A DNA stretch of 64,000 nt. It comes from JBELMB01 sp042088665 (GTDB lineage Bacteria; Pseudomonadota; Alphaproteobacteria; Rhodobacterales; Rhodobacteraceae). The stretch covers positions 12,575 to 76,574 of the forward strand of contig JBELMB010000003.1 in NCBI GenBank assembly GCA_042088665.1. The letters are read 5' to 3'. Of the stretch, positions 8,963 to 18,008 are shown piece after piece. The position numbers were made by a program, and so were the translations under genes. Every line of letters starts with the position of its first letter. Position 1 is the first letter of the stretch. The notes under the pieces were generated by a model. It worked only from the letters and a program-made list of their open reading frames with translations. It searched no databases and was not told the origin of the DNA.

Positions 8963-10753
8963 ATGGCCGACGGTACCGCACAAGAGGCAGAGCGCGCAAA
9001 GTCGCGCAACTTCGGCTCCTTGCGCGCGCTGTGGCCCTTCATGCTGCCGTACAAACTGCTGATGCTGGCGGCTTTGACCGCGCTTGTTGTGACCGCGGCG
9101 ATCTCGCTGGTGCTGCCTCTGGCCGTGCGCCGCGTGGTGGACCATTTCAACGCGCCGGACGGCACATTGCTGGACCAATACTTTGGTGCCGCGCTGGCGA
9201 TTGCCGGTCTGCTCGCATTGGGCACGGCGCTGCGCTACGCGCTGGTCACCCGCTTTGGCGAGCGTGTGGTGGCCGATGTGCGCATGGCAGTCTTTGACAA
9301 GGTCATCGGGCTGTCACCGGCTTTCTACGAAAAGATCATGACCGGCGAAGTGTTGAGCCGGATCACCACGGACACCACGCTGATCCTGTCGGTGATCGGA
9401 TCGTCGATCTCTATCGCGCTGCGCAATATCCTTCTGTTCATCGGCGGGCTGATCCTGATGCTGTTCACATCCGCCAAACTGACCGGGCTGGTCTTGCTGA
9501 TCGTGCCTGCCGTGGTGGTGCCGATCCTCGTGCTGGGCCGTCGGATGCGCGTGCTGAGCCGCGAGAGTCAGGATTGGATCGCGGCCTCTTCGGGCAATGC
9601 CTCCGAGGCGCTGAGCTCTGTGCAGACCGTGCAGGCCTACACCCATGAGATCCTGTCCCGCGGCACCTTTGCCGAGGTCACGGAAAAAAGCTTTGACGCC
9701 GCGCGCCGCCGGATCTGGACCCGCGCCGCGATGACGGTGATCGTCATTTTCCTTGTCTTTACCGGCATTGTCGGGGTGCTCTGGATCGGGGCTTGGGACG
9801 TGCGCGCGGGCGACATGTCGCCCGGCACGCTCATCCAGTTCCTGATCTACGCGATCATGGTCGCGGGCGCCGTGGGCGCATTGTCGGAAACATGGTCCGA
9901 ACTGCAACGCGCCGCTGGCGCGACGGAACGGCTGGTGGAATTGCTGGAGGCCGAAGATGCCGTCGAAGATCCGGCCGAGCCCAAGGGCTTGATCACACCG
10001 GTGCGCGGCGAGATCACTTTTGACGACGTACATTTTGCTTACCCTTCGCGGGCGGAGATCCCCGCGCTGGATGGCGTCTCCCTGCACATCGAGCCCGGTG
10101 AAACCGTGGCGCTGGTGGGACCTTCGGGCGCAGGCAAGACCACGATCATCCAGCTGTTGCAGCGATTCTACGACCCCCTGTCCGGCCAGGTCACCATTGA
10201 CGGCGTGCCCTTGACCGAACTGGAACGCGCCGAGTTCCGCAAGCATATCGCGCTTGTGCCGCAGGATCCGGTGATCTTTGCCGCCTCGGCGCGCGGCAAC
10301 ATCCGTTTTGGCCGCCCCGACGCCACCGACGCAGAGATCGAAGCCGCAGCCAAAGCTGCGGCAGCGCATGACTTTCTCACGGCACTGCCCGACGGCTATG
10401 ACACATGGCTCGGCGAGCGGGGCGTGATGCTCTCGGGCGGACAAAAGCAACGTGTGGCCATCGCCCGGGCGATCCTGCGCGACGCGCCGGTGCTGCTGCT
10501 GGACGAAGCGACCTCTGCGCTGGACGCCGAAAGCGAGCGCGCGGTGCAAAAGGCCGTTGACCAGCTGGCGCAGGGGCGCACGACAATAATCGTCGCCCAC
10601 CGTCTGGCCACAGTGAAAAAGGCCAACCGCATCGTCGTGCTGGATCAGGGGCGGATCATGGCCACTGGCAGCCACGACGCGCTGGTGGCTGAAGGCGGGC
10701 TCTATGCGCGCCTTGCCCGGCTTCAGTTCACGGATGGGATCGCCGCAGAATAA
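8963..10753 (+). CDS. ABC transporter, fused permease and ATPase (MsbA-like exporter)
   Basis: 596 residues. Residues ~25-310 form a six-helix type I exporter membrane domain; the nucleotide-binding domain follows from ~350. Visible motifs are Walker A GPSGAGKTT, Q-loop LVPQDP, signature LSGGQKQR, Walker B VLLLDEATSALD and the H-loop VAHRLATV. The half-transporter would act as a homodimer, exporting lipids, peptides or xenobiotics. A strong GGGAGGAG ribosome-binding site precedes the ATG. It stands alone, with no accessory membrane-fusion protein nearby, so the cargo cannot be inferred. Confidence 0.93.
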   Translation: MADGTAQEAERAKSRNFGSLRALWPFMLPYKLLMLAALTALVVTAAISLVLPLAVRRVVDHFNAPDGTLLDQYFGAALAIAGLLALGTALRYALVTRFGERVVADVRMAVFDKVIGLSPAFYEKIMTGEVLSRITTDTTLILSVIGSSISIALRNILLFIGGLILMLFTSAKLTGLVLLIVPAVVVPILVLGRRMRVLSRESQDWIAASSGNASEALSSVQTVQAYTHEILSRGTFAEVTEKSFDAARRRIWTRAAMTVIVIFLVFTGIVGVLWIGAWDVRAGDMSPGTLIQFLIYAIMVAGAVGALSETWSELQRAAGATERLVELLEAEDAVEDPAEPKGLITPVRGEITFDDVHFAYPSRAEIPALDGVSLHIEPGETVALVGPSGAGKTTIIQLLQRFYDPLSGQVTIDGVPLTELERAEFRKHIALVPQDPVIFAASARGNIRFGRPDATDAEIEAAAKAAAAHDFLTALPDGYDTWLGERGVMLSGGQKQRVAIARAILRDAPVLLLDEATSALDAESERAVQKAVDQLAQGRTTIIVAHRLATVKKANRIVVLDQGRIMATGSHDALVAEGGLYARLARLQFTDGIAAE

Positions 10754-10765
10754 GGCGGACGCGGG

Positions 10766-11119
10766 TCACGCCGCTGGATCGGCGCTGAACCGATCACCGT
10801 GATGGTCCCGCCAGTGGGTTATCGCCTCTGACCAGCTTGGCGGCCTGTCGCTTTGATAGTGATGAAACACGCCCACCGCGCCCATGGCGTCAACCCGCGC
10901 CATGGCCCGGGCATGCGCGCCCGACGTGGCAAAGCGCTTCATCTCGACCGGGCTGTCCCAGGCTGTGAGCGAGAAATACAACTCCCCTTGCTGCGACACG
11001 CGGCTGTCGATCAGCCCCGACCAGCGCCGCACCTGCGCCAGCGACCGCAAGGTGTGAAAGCTGAATTCGGCTCTTGCCAGACCCGGTTGCACCGTGATCC
11101 CTCCGATTGCAATAAACAT
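10766..11119 (-). CDS. conserved hypothetical protein, ABM/DUF3291-like
   Basis: 117 residues from ATG 11119, preceded by GGAGTG; a longer frame reaches 11185 but lacks a better site. No signal peptide or membrane helix. The pattern of small beta strands with a SLTAWDSPVEMKRFATSGAHARAM segment resembles dimeric alpha/beta-barrel proteins (antibiotic-biosynthesis-monooxygenase-like, DUF3291). This family call is tentative. It is convergent with the ABC exporter and lies downstream of the 5'-nucleotidase terminator, so it has its own promoter. Confidence 0.7.
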   Translation of the reverse strand: MFIAIGGITVQPGLARAEFSFHTLRSLAQVRRWSGLIDSRVSQQGELYFSLTAWDSPVEMKRFATSGAHARAMARVDAMGAVGVFHHYQSDRPPSWSEAITHWRDHHGDRFSADPAA

Positions 11120-11236
11120 GCCTGCACTCCTGCGCGCCGCAGCCCGGTTGCCAGTACCACGCCGCCATGTCCGGCTCTGGCTCACTTGAATTGATACGCG
11201 TCAGGCAGACCTGCGGATCACGCGCCGCGAGCAAGG

Positions 11237-11266
11237 AAAAAGGCCCCCTCCAACCGGAAGGGGCCT
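11237..11266 (-). terminator. intrinsic terminator of the 5'-nucleotidase gene
   Basis: Reading the minus strand, an 11-bp stem (AGGCCCC/GGGGCC core, one mismatch) with a GGTT loop is followed by five T. It lies 40 bases past the stop at 11306. Confidence 0.8.
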
Positions 11267-11305
11267 CTGGTCCGCGCAAACGCGCCTGACCGGTCTCGTT
11301 GTGGG

Positions 11306-12865
11306 TTACTCGGCAATCACGGTGATGCGACCGTCGAGATAGGGCTCATAGGGGCCCTTTGCTGCGAGGAACTCTGCGGTGACATCGGCAAGGTCGGGGC
11401 CGTAGTCATAGGCGTTCATCGCGTCGACGAACATCTTGTATCCGTCACCGCCGTTGCGAACGTAGTTGTTGGACACCATGCCATAGACCTTTTCCATGTC
11501 GAGCGGCGCGCCACCCACCATGACCTCGGTGATACGCTCACCGGCGGGTTTTGTGACATCGGCGGTGAAGGTCATGCCCGCCACCTGCGGGAACCGGCCA
11601 GCGCCATCCTCGATCTGGCTCACACCGTTTTCCAGTGCGGCCATGACGGTCGCGCCCGTGACCTGAAAGGTCGACAGCGTGTTCTGGAAAGGCAGCACGG
11701 TCAGGACCTCGCCCATGCTGACATCGCCCGCGTCGATGGAGGCACGGATGCCACCGCCGTTCTGAAAGGCGATGTCGATGCCCTGATCCTTCACCCGGTC
11801 CAGCATGGCGTCGGTGATCAGGTTGCCCATCTCGCATTCCACGGCGCGGCAAAAGCTGCGATCGCCCTGAATGGGTGCCGCGGATTCGGCCACGATCTCG
11901 TTGCGGATCTCGTCCAGCGGAACGGCGGCCTCGGCGATGCGCGCCTTAACGGCTTCGTCCTGCGTCACCGAAGCGTCCATCAGGATCGGACCACCTGTGG
12001 CCGAGACGACATTGCCATCGTCGTCAAAGGTCACGTTCAGCTCGCCGAGGTATTTGCCATAGGCGTAGGCTTGCACGATCTGCACGCCGTTCTGCACGGT
12101 GGGATAGGGGCCGTCAGCCTTCTCGTCATTGCTGTTGAGATAGGTGTTGGTGTGGCCACCGACGATCACGTCGATGCCGGTGGTGGCATCGGCGATATAT
12201 TTGTCCATCTCGTAGCCGGAATGCGAGAGCACGACGATCTTGTCCACGCCTTCGGCCAGCAATTTGTCGACTTCGGCTTGTGCGGCGGGCGCCGGGTCGC
12301 TGAAGATCACGTTCGGTCCGGGGGAGGACAGCTCTGCCGTGGACTGCGGTGTCAGGCCGACGAGGCCGATCTGCTCACCGCCCACTTCGAGGATTGTGGA
12401 TTTGACAAGCGCATCCGCCAGCGCCGGTTCACCGGTGTAGTCGGCGTTCGACATCAGGACCGGGAATTCCACGGCGTCGATGAAACCGCGCAGCACTTCG
12501 GGGCCATGATTGAACTCGTGGTTGCCAACCGTCATGGCGGCGTAGCCCATCTGGTTCATCATCTCCGCGGCAAGCATGCCCTTGTAGTAGCTGAAGAACA
12601 GCGTGCCCTGAAACTGGTCACCACCGTCCACGAGCAAGTAGTTGTCCGCCCGGGCCTTGGCATCGTTGATGGCGGTCATCAGACGCGCCGAGCCACCAAA
12701 GCACTTTCCTTCGGCGTCGTCTTCGGCGGAACATCCCGAATCATACTTCGAGATCGGCTCAAAGCGCGCGTGAAAGTCATTGGTGTGCAGGATGGTCAAC
12801 GTGAACTCTGCCTGCGCTGCGCCTGCAATCAATGCGGCGGCGGCGGTGGTCATCAGGAAACGCAT
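11306..12865 (-). CDS. secreted 5'-nucleotidase / metallophosphatase
   Basis: 519 residues. A signal peptide (residues 1-19, ending AAQA) sends it to the periplasm. The calcineurin-like phosphoesterase domain carries ILHTNDFHARFEP, DGGDQF, GNHEFNHG, LSHSGYEMD and GGHTNT, which supply the two-metal ligands. The C-terminal substrate-binding domain has the FQNGGGIRASIDAG and LPFQNTL motifs of the UshA family. It would dephosphorylate nucleotides outside the cytoplasm for phosphate and nucleoside scavenging. The gene is monocistronic, with an intrinsic terminator behind it. Confidence 0.93.
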   Translation of the reverse strand: MRFLMTTAAAALIAGAAQAEFTLTILHTNDFHARFEPISKYDSGCSAEDDAEGKCFGGSARLMTAINDAKARADNYLLVDGGDQFQGTLFFSYYKGMLAAEMMNQMGYAAMTVGNHEFNHGPEVLRGFIDAVEFPVLMSNADYTGEPALADALVKSTILEVGGEQIGLVGLTPQSTAELSSPGPNVIFSDPAPAAQAEVDKLLAEGVDKIVVLSHSGYEMDKYIADATTGIDVIVGGHTNTYLNSNDEKADGPYPTVQNGVQIVQAYAYGKYLGELNVTFDDDGNVVSATGGPILMDASVTQDEAVKARIAEAAVPLDEIRNEIVAESAAPIQGDRSFCRAVECEMGNLITDAMLDRVKDQGIDIAFQNGGGIRASIDAGDVSMGEVLTVLPFQNTLSTFQVTGATVMAALENGVSQIEDGAGRFPQVAGMTFTADVTKPAGERITEVMVGGAPLDMEKVYGMVSNNYVRNGGDGYKMFVDAMNAYDYGPDLADVTAEFLAAKGPYEPYLDGRITVIAE

Positions 12866-13010
12866 CGGTCAAACCTCTCTGTTGCGTGTATTTTTTGGCC
12901 TTGCTGCGCTGCCGTCATGGCTGTGCAAAGCCTGACCGTCCTGTGACAGCCAAGAGTGACACTCGCATGACGGCTTGACCCCTCCAACGCGGCGGGGCAG
13001 TCCTTGGCGC

Positions 13011-13352
13011 ATGGAAATCTATAAGATATTGCGGGCGACCGAATGGCAAGCGCTGCGCGCCTCGGGCGAGACCCCCGGCGCCCCCGTTGACGTAGCGGAT
13101 GGCTACATTCACTTCTCCACTGCGGTGCAGGCACGCGAAACCGCCGCCAAGCATTTTGCCGGTGAGGCAGACCTGTTCCTCGCCGCGCTGGAGAGCGAAC
13201 GGATGGGCGACGCGCTGATTTGGGAACCTTCCCGGGGTGGCGCCCTTTTTCCGCATCTTTACGGGCCCTTGCGCCTGCAGGATGTGACATGGTGCCAACC
13301 CTTGCCGCTGGAAGAGGATGGTGCACATCGGTTTCCCGACGGATTCGCGTGA
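13011..13352 (+). CDS. DUF952 family protein
   Basis: 113 residues from ATG 13011. The DUF952 pattern is clear: MEIYKILRATEWQAL, DGYIHFST and WEPSRGGALFPHLYG. The biochemical role of this family is unknown. In many Rhodobacteraceae it directly precedes pyrD, as here, but the gap is 285 bases instead of a near-contact. The start is set by the family N-terminus. Confidence 0.9.
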   Translation: MEIYKILRATEWQALRASGETPGAPVDVADGYIHFSTAVQARETAAKHFAGEADLFLAALESERMGDALIWEPSRGGALFPHLYGPLRLQDVTWCQPLPLEEDGAHRFPDGFA

Positions 13353-13637
13353 TGGGTGGTACCCCCACGGGGCTGCCCCGCAGGTCGACATCGTCATGCG
13401 GCTGACCTGGTGGCGCCCGCTTGAGGCGCAATCTGCTGTGGCGCTGATAATCTGTGCAGAAACCGGCGCGCCTGGTGCGCCTGGTCCTGAGCAGGTGTCG
13501 GATCACCGTCGCCGCCGGCCCTTTCGGGGTGCCGCGAGAGGGCGCCCCTCCAGCTTTGCGAAGGCCATGGGGCGCGGCGCAGGCCCGCTACATCGGAGTC
13601 CGAGTGTGACGGCAAGACAGTTTGGGGAGCGGAAGCG

Positions 13638-14705
13638 ATGCGCATAGTGGAACACGCCGGGCTGGCGTTGCTGCGCCAAATGGATCCCGAAACGGCGCAC
13701 GGTCTGGCACTGAAAGCCCTGAGGGCGGGGCTTGCCCCCCTGCCCGGGGACGTCACATCGGATCGGTTGAAGACAAAACTGGCCGGGCTGACGCTGTCCA
13801 ATCCGGTGGGGCTGGCGGCAGGGTTCGACAAGAACGCCGAGGCGCTGAACGGCCTCGCGCGGGCCGGTTTCGGGTTTGTCGAAGTGGGGGCTGCGACGCC
13901 GCGCCCGCAGCCCGGCAATCCGCGCCCGCGGTTGTTTCGCCTGACAGAGGATCAGGCCGCGATCAACCGATTTGGGTTCAACAATGACGGGATGGAGGCG
14001 ATCGCCATGCGTTTGGCGAACCGCCCCAAGGGCATGGTGTTGGGGCTGAACCTTGGCGCCAACAAGGACAGCGACGACCGCGCGTCGGATTTTGCGAGGG
14101 TCCTGCAACACTGCGGTGGGCTGGTGGATTTCGCGACCGTGAACGTCAGCTCGCCCAACACGGAAAAGCTGCGGGACCTGCAGGGCAAGGCCGCGCTTTC
14201 GGCGCTACTGGACGGGGTCATGACTGCCGGGGCGGCGTTGGCCACACCCGTGCCGGTCTTTCTGAAGATCGCGCCGGATCTGGACCTGCAAGGGCTGGAT
14301 GACGTGGCGGAGGTGGCCGTGTCCTCGGGCGTTCAGGCGGTGATCGCGACAAACACGACGCTGGCGCGCGACGGGCTGTCGTCTGCCGACGCGTCGCAGG
14401 CCGGCGGGCTGTCCGGCCAGCCCCTGTTCGAGCGGTCGACACGGGTGCTGGCGCAACTGTCAGTGCGGGCGCCGGACATGCCCTTGGTCGGCGTTGGCGG
14501 TGTCGCGTCGGCGGAGCAGGCCTATGCCAAGATCCGCGCCGGTGCCACGGCCGTGCAGCTGTATACCGGGCTGGTCTATGGCGGGCTGTCACTGGGCGCG
14601 CGTATTGCCGAGGGGCTTGATACCCTGCTGGCGCGGGACGGATTCGGATCTGTCACCGAAGCGGTTGGCACGGCGCGACAGGATTGGTTGGGGGACGCGG
14701 GGTAA
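13638..14705 (+). CDS. pyrD: dihydroorotate dehydrogenase (quinone), class 2
   Basis: 355 residues. The N-terminal amphipathic helices (residues 1-35, GLALLRQMDPETAHGLALKAL) mark the membrane-associated class 2 enzyme. FMN-site segments GLAAGFDKNAEAL, GFVEVGAATPRPQ, NRFGFNND and NVSSPNTEKLRDLQ (catalytic Ser) are all present, as is GVGGVASAEQAY near the C-terminus. It oxidises dihydroorotate to orotate with ubiquinone in pyrimidine synthesis. The stop codon TAA lies inside a GC-rich palindrome (14697-14712). Confidence 0.96.
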   Translation: MRIVEHAGLALLRQMDPETAHGLALKALRAGLAPLPGDVTSDRLKTKLAGLTLSNPVGLAAGFDKNAEALNGLARAGFGFVEVGAATPRPQPGNPRPRLFRLTEDQAAINRFGFNNDGMEAIAMRLANRPKGMVLGLNLGANKDSDDRASDFARVLQHCGGLVDFATVNVSSPNTEKLRDLQGKAALSALLDGVMTAGAALATPVPVFLKIAPDLDLQGLDDVAEVAVSSGVQAVIATNTTLARDGLSSADASQAGGLSGQPLFERSTRVLAQLSVRAPDMPLVGVGGVASAEQAYAKIRAGATAVQLYTGLVYGGLSLGARIAEGLDTLLARDGFGSVTEAVGTARQDWLGDAG

Positions 14706-14717
14706 ACCCCGCGCTAC
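14696..14717. repeat. 22-bp palindromic repeat, copy 1
   Basis: GCGGGG(TAAA)CCCCGC followed by GCTAC. The pyrD stop codon is part of the loop. Two near-identical copies are at 25490-25511 and 34710-34731. Confidence 0.85.
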
Positions 14718-14748
14718 TGGCCGTTGGGCCTAACGATCGAGGGCAGGG

Positions 14749-15432
14749 TCACCCGCCTTGAGACAGGTCCACTGCGTGCAAGCGAGGAGGCGCCGGGTGC
14801 GCCGCCGCGGAGAACGCAGCGATCTTGAGCGGGTCTTTCTGACCCGGCGCCGATTCGACACCCGAGGAGACGTCAACTTGCTGCGCGCCGGTCATGGCAA
14901 TGGCCGTGCCGACCGTGTCGGGGGTCAGGCCCCCGGCCAGCATCCAAGGCTTTGCCCAGCGTTTGCCGGCCACCAGCCGCCAATCGAAAGCGAGCCCATT
15001 CCCGCCGGGCAGATCCGCGTCCTTTGGCGGCTTTGCGTCGATCAGGATCTGGTCAGCAACTTGTGCGTAAGTGCCAACCTTGGCGAGGTCTGAGTCCTCG
15101 CCAACCCCAACGGCCTTCATCACGGGCAAGCCGTAGCGTGCCTTGACCTCTGCGACGCGCTCTGGTGTCTCGGATCCGTGCAACTGCCAGATGTCCAAGG
15201 GCACCTGTGCCAGGATCTCATCCAGCAGGGCATCCGTTGGATTGACCACCAAGCCGACCTTGGCAATACCAACGGGCAGCGCCACGGCAAGCGCACGGGC
15301 TTGCGGCAAGGTCAGGTTGCGGGGGCTCTTGGGAAAGAAGACAAGCCCGGCGTAGGCCACCTTGGCCTCGGCCACTGCCGCGACATCCTGCGGTGTCGTG
15401 AGCCCACAGATCTTTACGCGAATATCAGACAT
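14749..15432 (-). CDS. trpF: phosphoribosylanthranilate isomerase
   Basis: 227 residues. Catalytic Cys lies in VKICGLTT (C9) and the general acid Asp in QILIDAKPP. GLVFFPKSPRN and the phosphate-binding MLAGGLTPDTV and VDVSSGVES segments are all typical. It performs the Amadori rearrangement of phosphoribosylanthranilate in tryptophan synthesis. It is the third gene of the minus-strand group ihfB-lapA-trpF, 70 bases after lapA, an order common in Rhodobacteraceae. Confidence 0.95.
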   Translation of the reverse strand: MSDIRVKICGLTTPQDVAAVAEAKVAYAGLVFFPKSPRNLTLPQARALAVALPVGIAKVGLVVNPTDALLDEILAQVPLDIWQLHGSETPERVAEVKARYGLPVMKAVGVGEDSDLAKVGTYAQVADQILIDAKPPKDADLPGGNGLAFDWRLVAGKRWAKPWMLAGGLTPDTVGTAIAMTGAQQVDVSSGVESAPGQKDPLKIAAFSAAAHPAPPRLHAVDLSQGG

Positions 15433-15502
15433 GAGGCGGCACCGCTTTTTCGGGCTGCGGGCGGGCGCATGCGTGCCCTGCCCTCCCTGTTCACAGGTAG
15501 GA

Positions 15503-15874
15503 TCAGCTGGCCTGATCGAGGATCGCCAGGACTTCGTCCTTGTCCTTGTCGCGCTCTGCCTGAGTCTTTTTCAGCTGGCGCTCCAACTTGCGGACCTCCG
15601 CCTTCTTCTCGGAGGCTTCGGAGCGGTACTTGTACTCGCGCAGCCATTCAAAAAGTTCGCCAAGGAAGAAGCCCAGAACCAGGCCGCCCAGCACAACGAT
15701 GTAGAGCGGCAGCTCTATCGAGAAGGACAGACCGGTCATCCACGGAAAGGCCTGCACAAGGCCCTCCGGCATCGTGTTCAAGGTCACGTTGCCCCGGTTC
15801 GCGAGGGAGGCCGTGACCAATACCAGAATCACAGCCGCATAGATCGCGTAACGGATGAAACGAAAGAAACGCAT
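15503..15874 (-). CDS. LapA-domain (DUF1049) inner-membrane protein
   Basis: 123 residues with two hydrophobic segments (about 8-26 and 51-73) and a charged, coiled-coil-like C-terminal tail (ASEKKAEVRKLERQLKK). This is the lipopolysaccharide-assembly-protein-A/DUF1049 layout. The start ATG at 15874 lies 4 bases after the ihfB stop, so the two are translated from one transcript. Confidence 0.88.
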   Translation of the reverse strand: MRFFRFIRYAIYAAVILVLVTASLANRGNVTLNTMPEGLVQAFPWMTGLSFSIELPLYIVVLGGLVLGFFLGELFEWLREYKYRSEASEKKAEVRKLERQLKKTQAERDKDKDEVLAILDQAS

Positions 15875-15878
15875 AAGA

Positions 15879-16160
15879 CTATTTTCCGTTCAAGCGGTCG
15901 CGCAGGAGCTTTCCGGTCTTGAAGAAGGGCACATGCTTTTCATCGACGTCCACCGCTTCCCCGGTCCGGGGGTTGCGGCCCGTTCGCGCATCCCGCTTCT
16001 TGACCGAAAACGCTCCGAAGCCCCGCAACTCGACCCGATCGCCCCGGGCCATGGCGTTTGTGATCTCTTCGAAGATCGTGTTCACGATCCGCTCTACGTC
16101 ACGCTGATACAGATGCGGGTTCTCATCCGCAATCTTCTGGATCAGTTCCGATCTGATCAT
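15879..16160 (-). CDS. ihfB: integration host factor subunit beta
   Basis: 93 residues. The DNA-bending HU/IHF fold is clear: MIRSELIQKIADENPHL, GDRVELRGFGAFSVK and the beta-arm GRNPRTGEAVDV, followed by VPFFKTGKLLRDRLN. As a heterodimer with IhfA it bends DNA at specific sites for recombination, replication and sigma-54 promoters. It heads the ihfB-lapA-trpF operon. In relatives it sits directly behind rpsA; here 2.65 kb with four extra genes separate them. Confidence 0.96.
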   Translation of the reverse strand: MIRSELIQKIADENPHLYQRDVERIVNTIFEEITNAMARGDRVELRGFGAFSVKKRDARTGRNPRTGEAVDVDEKHVPFFKTGKLLRDRLNGK

Positions 16161-16394
16161 TTTCCACTTCCCCCTTCGCGTCCTCTCTGTTCAGAGACGC
16201 GTTAACGCTGGACTATACGCAAGACACGGTGTTTCGAAAACAGTCTAAAAGGTCAGAAAACACTGTTCCTGCAGCGGTTTGCGGGAAATTCACGCAGAAA
16301 TGGTGTGGATATCCTCACAGAAATGGCATCGCGTCGCCCTTGACGGTCCCGCTGCGGTGCAGCGGCGGCGAGACGATTCGCGCAGGTCGTGCAG

Positions 16395-16691
16395 CTATTT
16401 GCAGACTGCGGCAAAGGTGCGCCGACCTTTTGAATCCGCCGCCTCGGCCTTGAAATAGACGAGTTGCCATCCGGCGCCCGCGCAGGTCTGTGCCGCCCGC
16501 GCGCGGACTTCGTTTTCCGACCATGCGCCACCGAAACGACCACGCAGCTGGTTCTGGCCCTGCACCGTATAGGGTTTCATCTGCAGCTCTGTCCCGACAC
16601 CGGGCGCCAGTTGCTGCGCCGGTTGGGCGCCCAGCGGGGCCGCAGCAGCCGCACAGGCCAGAAACAGGGTGGCAAGGGAACGGCGTCGCAT
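16395..16691 (-). CDS. small exported hypothetical protein
   Basis: 98 residues from ATG 16691, where AAGGAG lies five bases upstream; an in-frame GTG at 16697 overlaps that site and is rejected. Signal peptide at residues 1-24 (ACAAAAAPLGAQA-type). The mature part has two Cys that could form a disulfide (QTCAGAGW and the C-terminal AVCK). No known family recognised. First downstream neighbour is ihfB; the four genes at 16395-18635 point the same way. Confidence 0.75.
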   Translation of the reverse strand: MRRRSLATLFLACAAAAAPLGAQPAQQLAPGVGTELQMKPYTVQGQNQLRGRFGGAWSENEVRARAAQTCAGAGWQLVYFKAEAADSKGRRTFAAVCK

Positions 16692-16752
16692 GGTCACTCC
16701 TTTGGTTGACGGCGCCAGTGTGACGTCCGCAGCGACGGAGTCAATTGACCGC

Positions 16753-17178
16753 TTACACCGAGATATCGACGGTGGCGCGGGCCAGCACCTCGACCTCGGC
16801 TTCGGCGGCTTCCTTGCGGTTCATCACAAACGGTCCCGACAGAATGCCCCCGGGTGCAGAGATCTGCCATCGGCCTTCGATTCGGGTGCCGTCGTTGGTC
16901 ACAAGCCCGGCGTAGTCGACCGGGTACTCACCACCCGGCGGACTGTTCCGATAGGTCTTGCGAAAGCGCACTTCGCGCCCGCTGCGGGTGCCGCTGACAT
17001 CGGCCAACAGGATTTTGCCGTCACCGGGGGCAAAGCTGTTGGGTTCTTCCGTGGTGCCCCAGACCGCGCCCGCGATGTCGAACAGCATGGCTGAAAAAGG
17101 CACCGCTTCGTCAAAGCCTTCGCCGTAGTCGTAGACGCCAGTCCAGTCGCCGCCGATTCCCGGTCCGTGCTCTGCCAT
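16753..17178 (-). CDS. hypothetical cytoplasmic protein
   Basis: 141 residues, no signal peptide or helix. The composition, with segments WTGVYDYGEGFDEAVPFSA and TRIEGRWQISAPGG, suggests a small beta-barrel such as a lipocalin-like or avidin-like fold, but this is only an impression. An AGAGGCGGGG site precedes ATG 17178. Function unknown. Confidence 0.7.
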   Translation of the reverse strand: MAEHGPGIGGDWTGVYDYGEGFDEAVPFSAMLFDIAGAVWGTTEEPNSFAPGDGKILLADVSGTRSGREVRFRKTYRNSPPGGEYPVDYAGLVTNDGTRIEGRWQISAPGGILSGPFVMNRKEAAEAEVEVLARATVDISV

Positions 17179-17316
17179 GTTTGTGCCCCGCCTCTGCTTT
17201 GGGTCAAAGAAACCCGGACGGGGAGAAAGGTCAAATCAAACCGGCGCGCCCGGCCAGACGCGGGTGACGGATGCCACGGAAACGGGACAGGCCGTCCGCA
17301 CCGCGTGTGGCAGACG

Positions 17317-17901
17317 TCAGAACAGCGGGCCGTACTTGCGGTTGTCGGCATCGGGCGTGACCGCGTCGAGGTCATAGCCCGCCCCCTGCAACCGCTTGGC
17401 AATCGCCAGCCCGTCGTCGGCGGCGCGGTCGATGTAGTCGCGGCCCAAGGCCTCGTCCTGCGCGATGCCGTGGCCGCGCATCAGGTTGAGCCCGTGGTTG
17501 AAGCGCCCGACCGGATCACCGGCTTCGGCCGCGCGCCGGTCCCAGTCGGCAGAGGCGTCCGGGTTGTAGTCGCCACCCAGGCCGTTGTTCTCAAGCTGGC
17601 TCATCCAGGTCATGGCCTTGGTATAACCGGCCTCGGCGCAGGCCTTGGTCAGCTTGCGGGCCAGCGCGTGGTTGTTGATCTTTGTGACATTGATGCCAAG
17701 GGAACAGGTGACGGAGTCGATCACCCCCATTTCGATCTTGCGCATCAGCATGGCCTGACCGGTGTCTTGCGGGTTCAGAATGCCCAGATCGTCCTCGACC
17801 GTGTCGCGGGTTTCGGCGGATAGCGCGGTCGCACACAACAGGGCCAGCGTCAGCCCGGCGCGTGCCATCCGCGTAGGGACGTGGTGGGAAAAATGGATCA
17901 T
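17317..17901 (-). CDS. exported Sel1/TPR-like repeat protein
   Basis: 194 residues. A strong AGGAGG site precedes ATG 17901. The N-terminus is a signal peptide (ARAGLTLALLCATALSA, cleavage near residue 29). The C-terminal half contains Sel1-like helices, e.g. GRFNHGLNLMRGHGIAQDEALGRDYIDRAADDG. Such repeats usually bind other proteins. Role unknown; located within the four-gene block between rpsA and ihfB. Confidence 0.75.
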   Translation of the reverse strand: MIHFSHHVPTRMARAGLTLALLCATALSAETRDTVEDDLGILNPQDTGQAMLMRKIEMGVIDSVTCSLGINVTKINNHALARKLTKACAEAGYTKAMTWMSQLENNGLGGDYNPDASADWDRRAAEAGDPVGRFNHGLNLMRGHGIAQDEALGRDYIDRAADDGLAIAKRLQGAGYDLDAVTPDADNRKYGPLF

Positions 17902-18008
17902 CAGGGCCTCCTGCCGGGTAGCCTATACGGCAAGCGGCACGGAGACACCTGTGCAAGGGTCGTAGAGCGCGCCCATCAGCCCGCCCATCAGCCCGCCTGG
18001 CGCTCGTG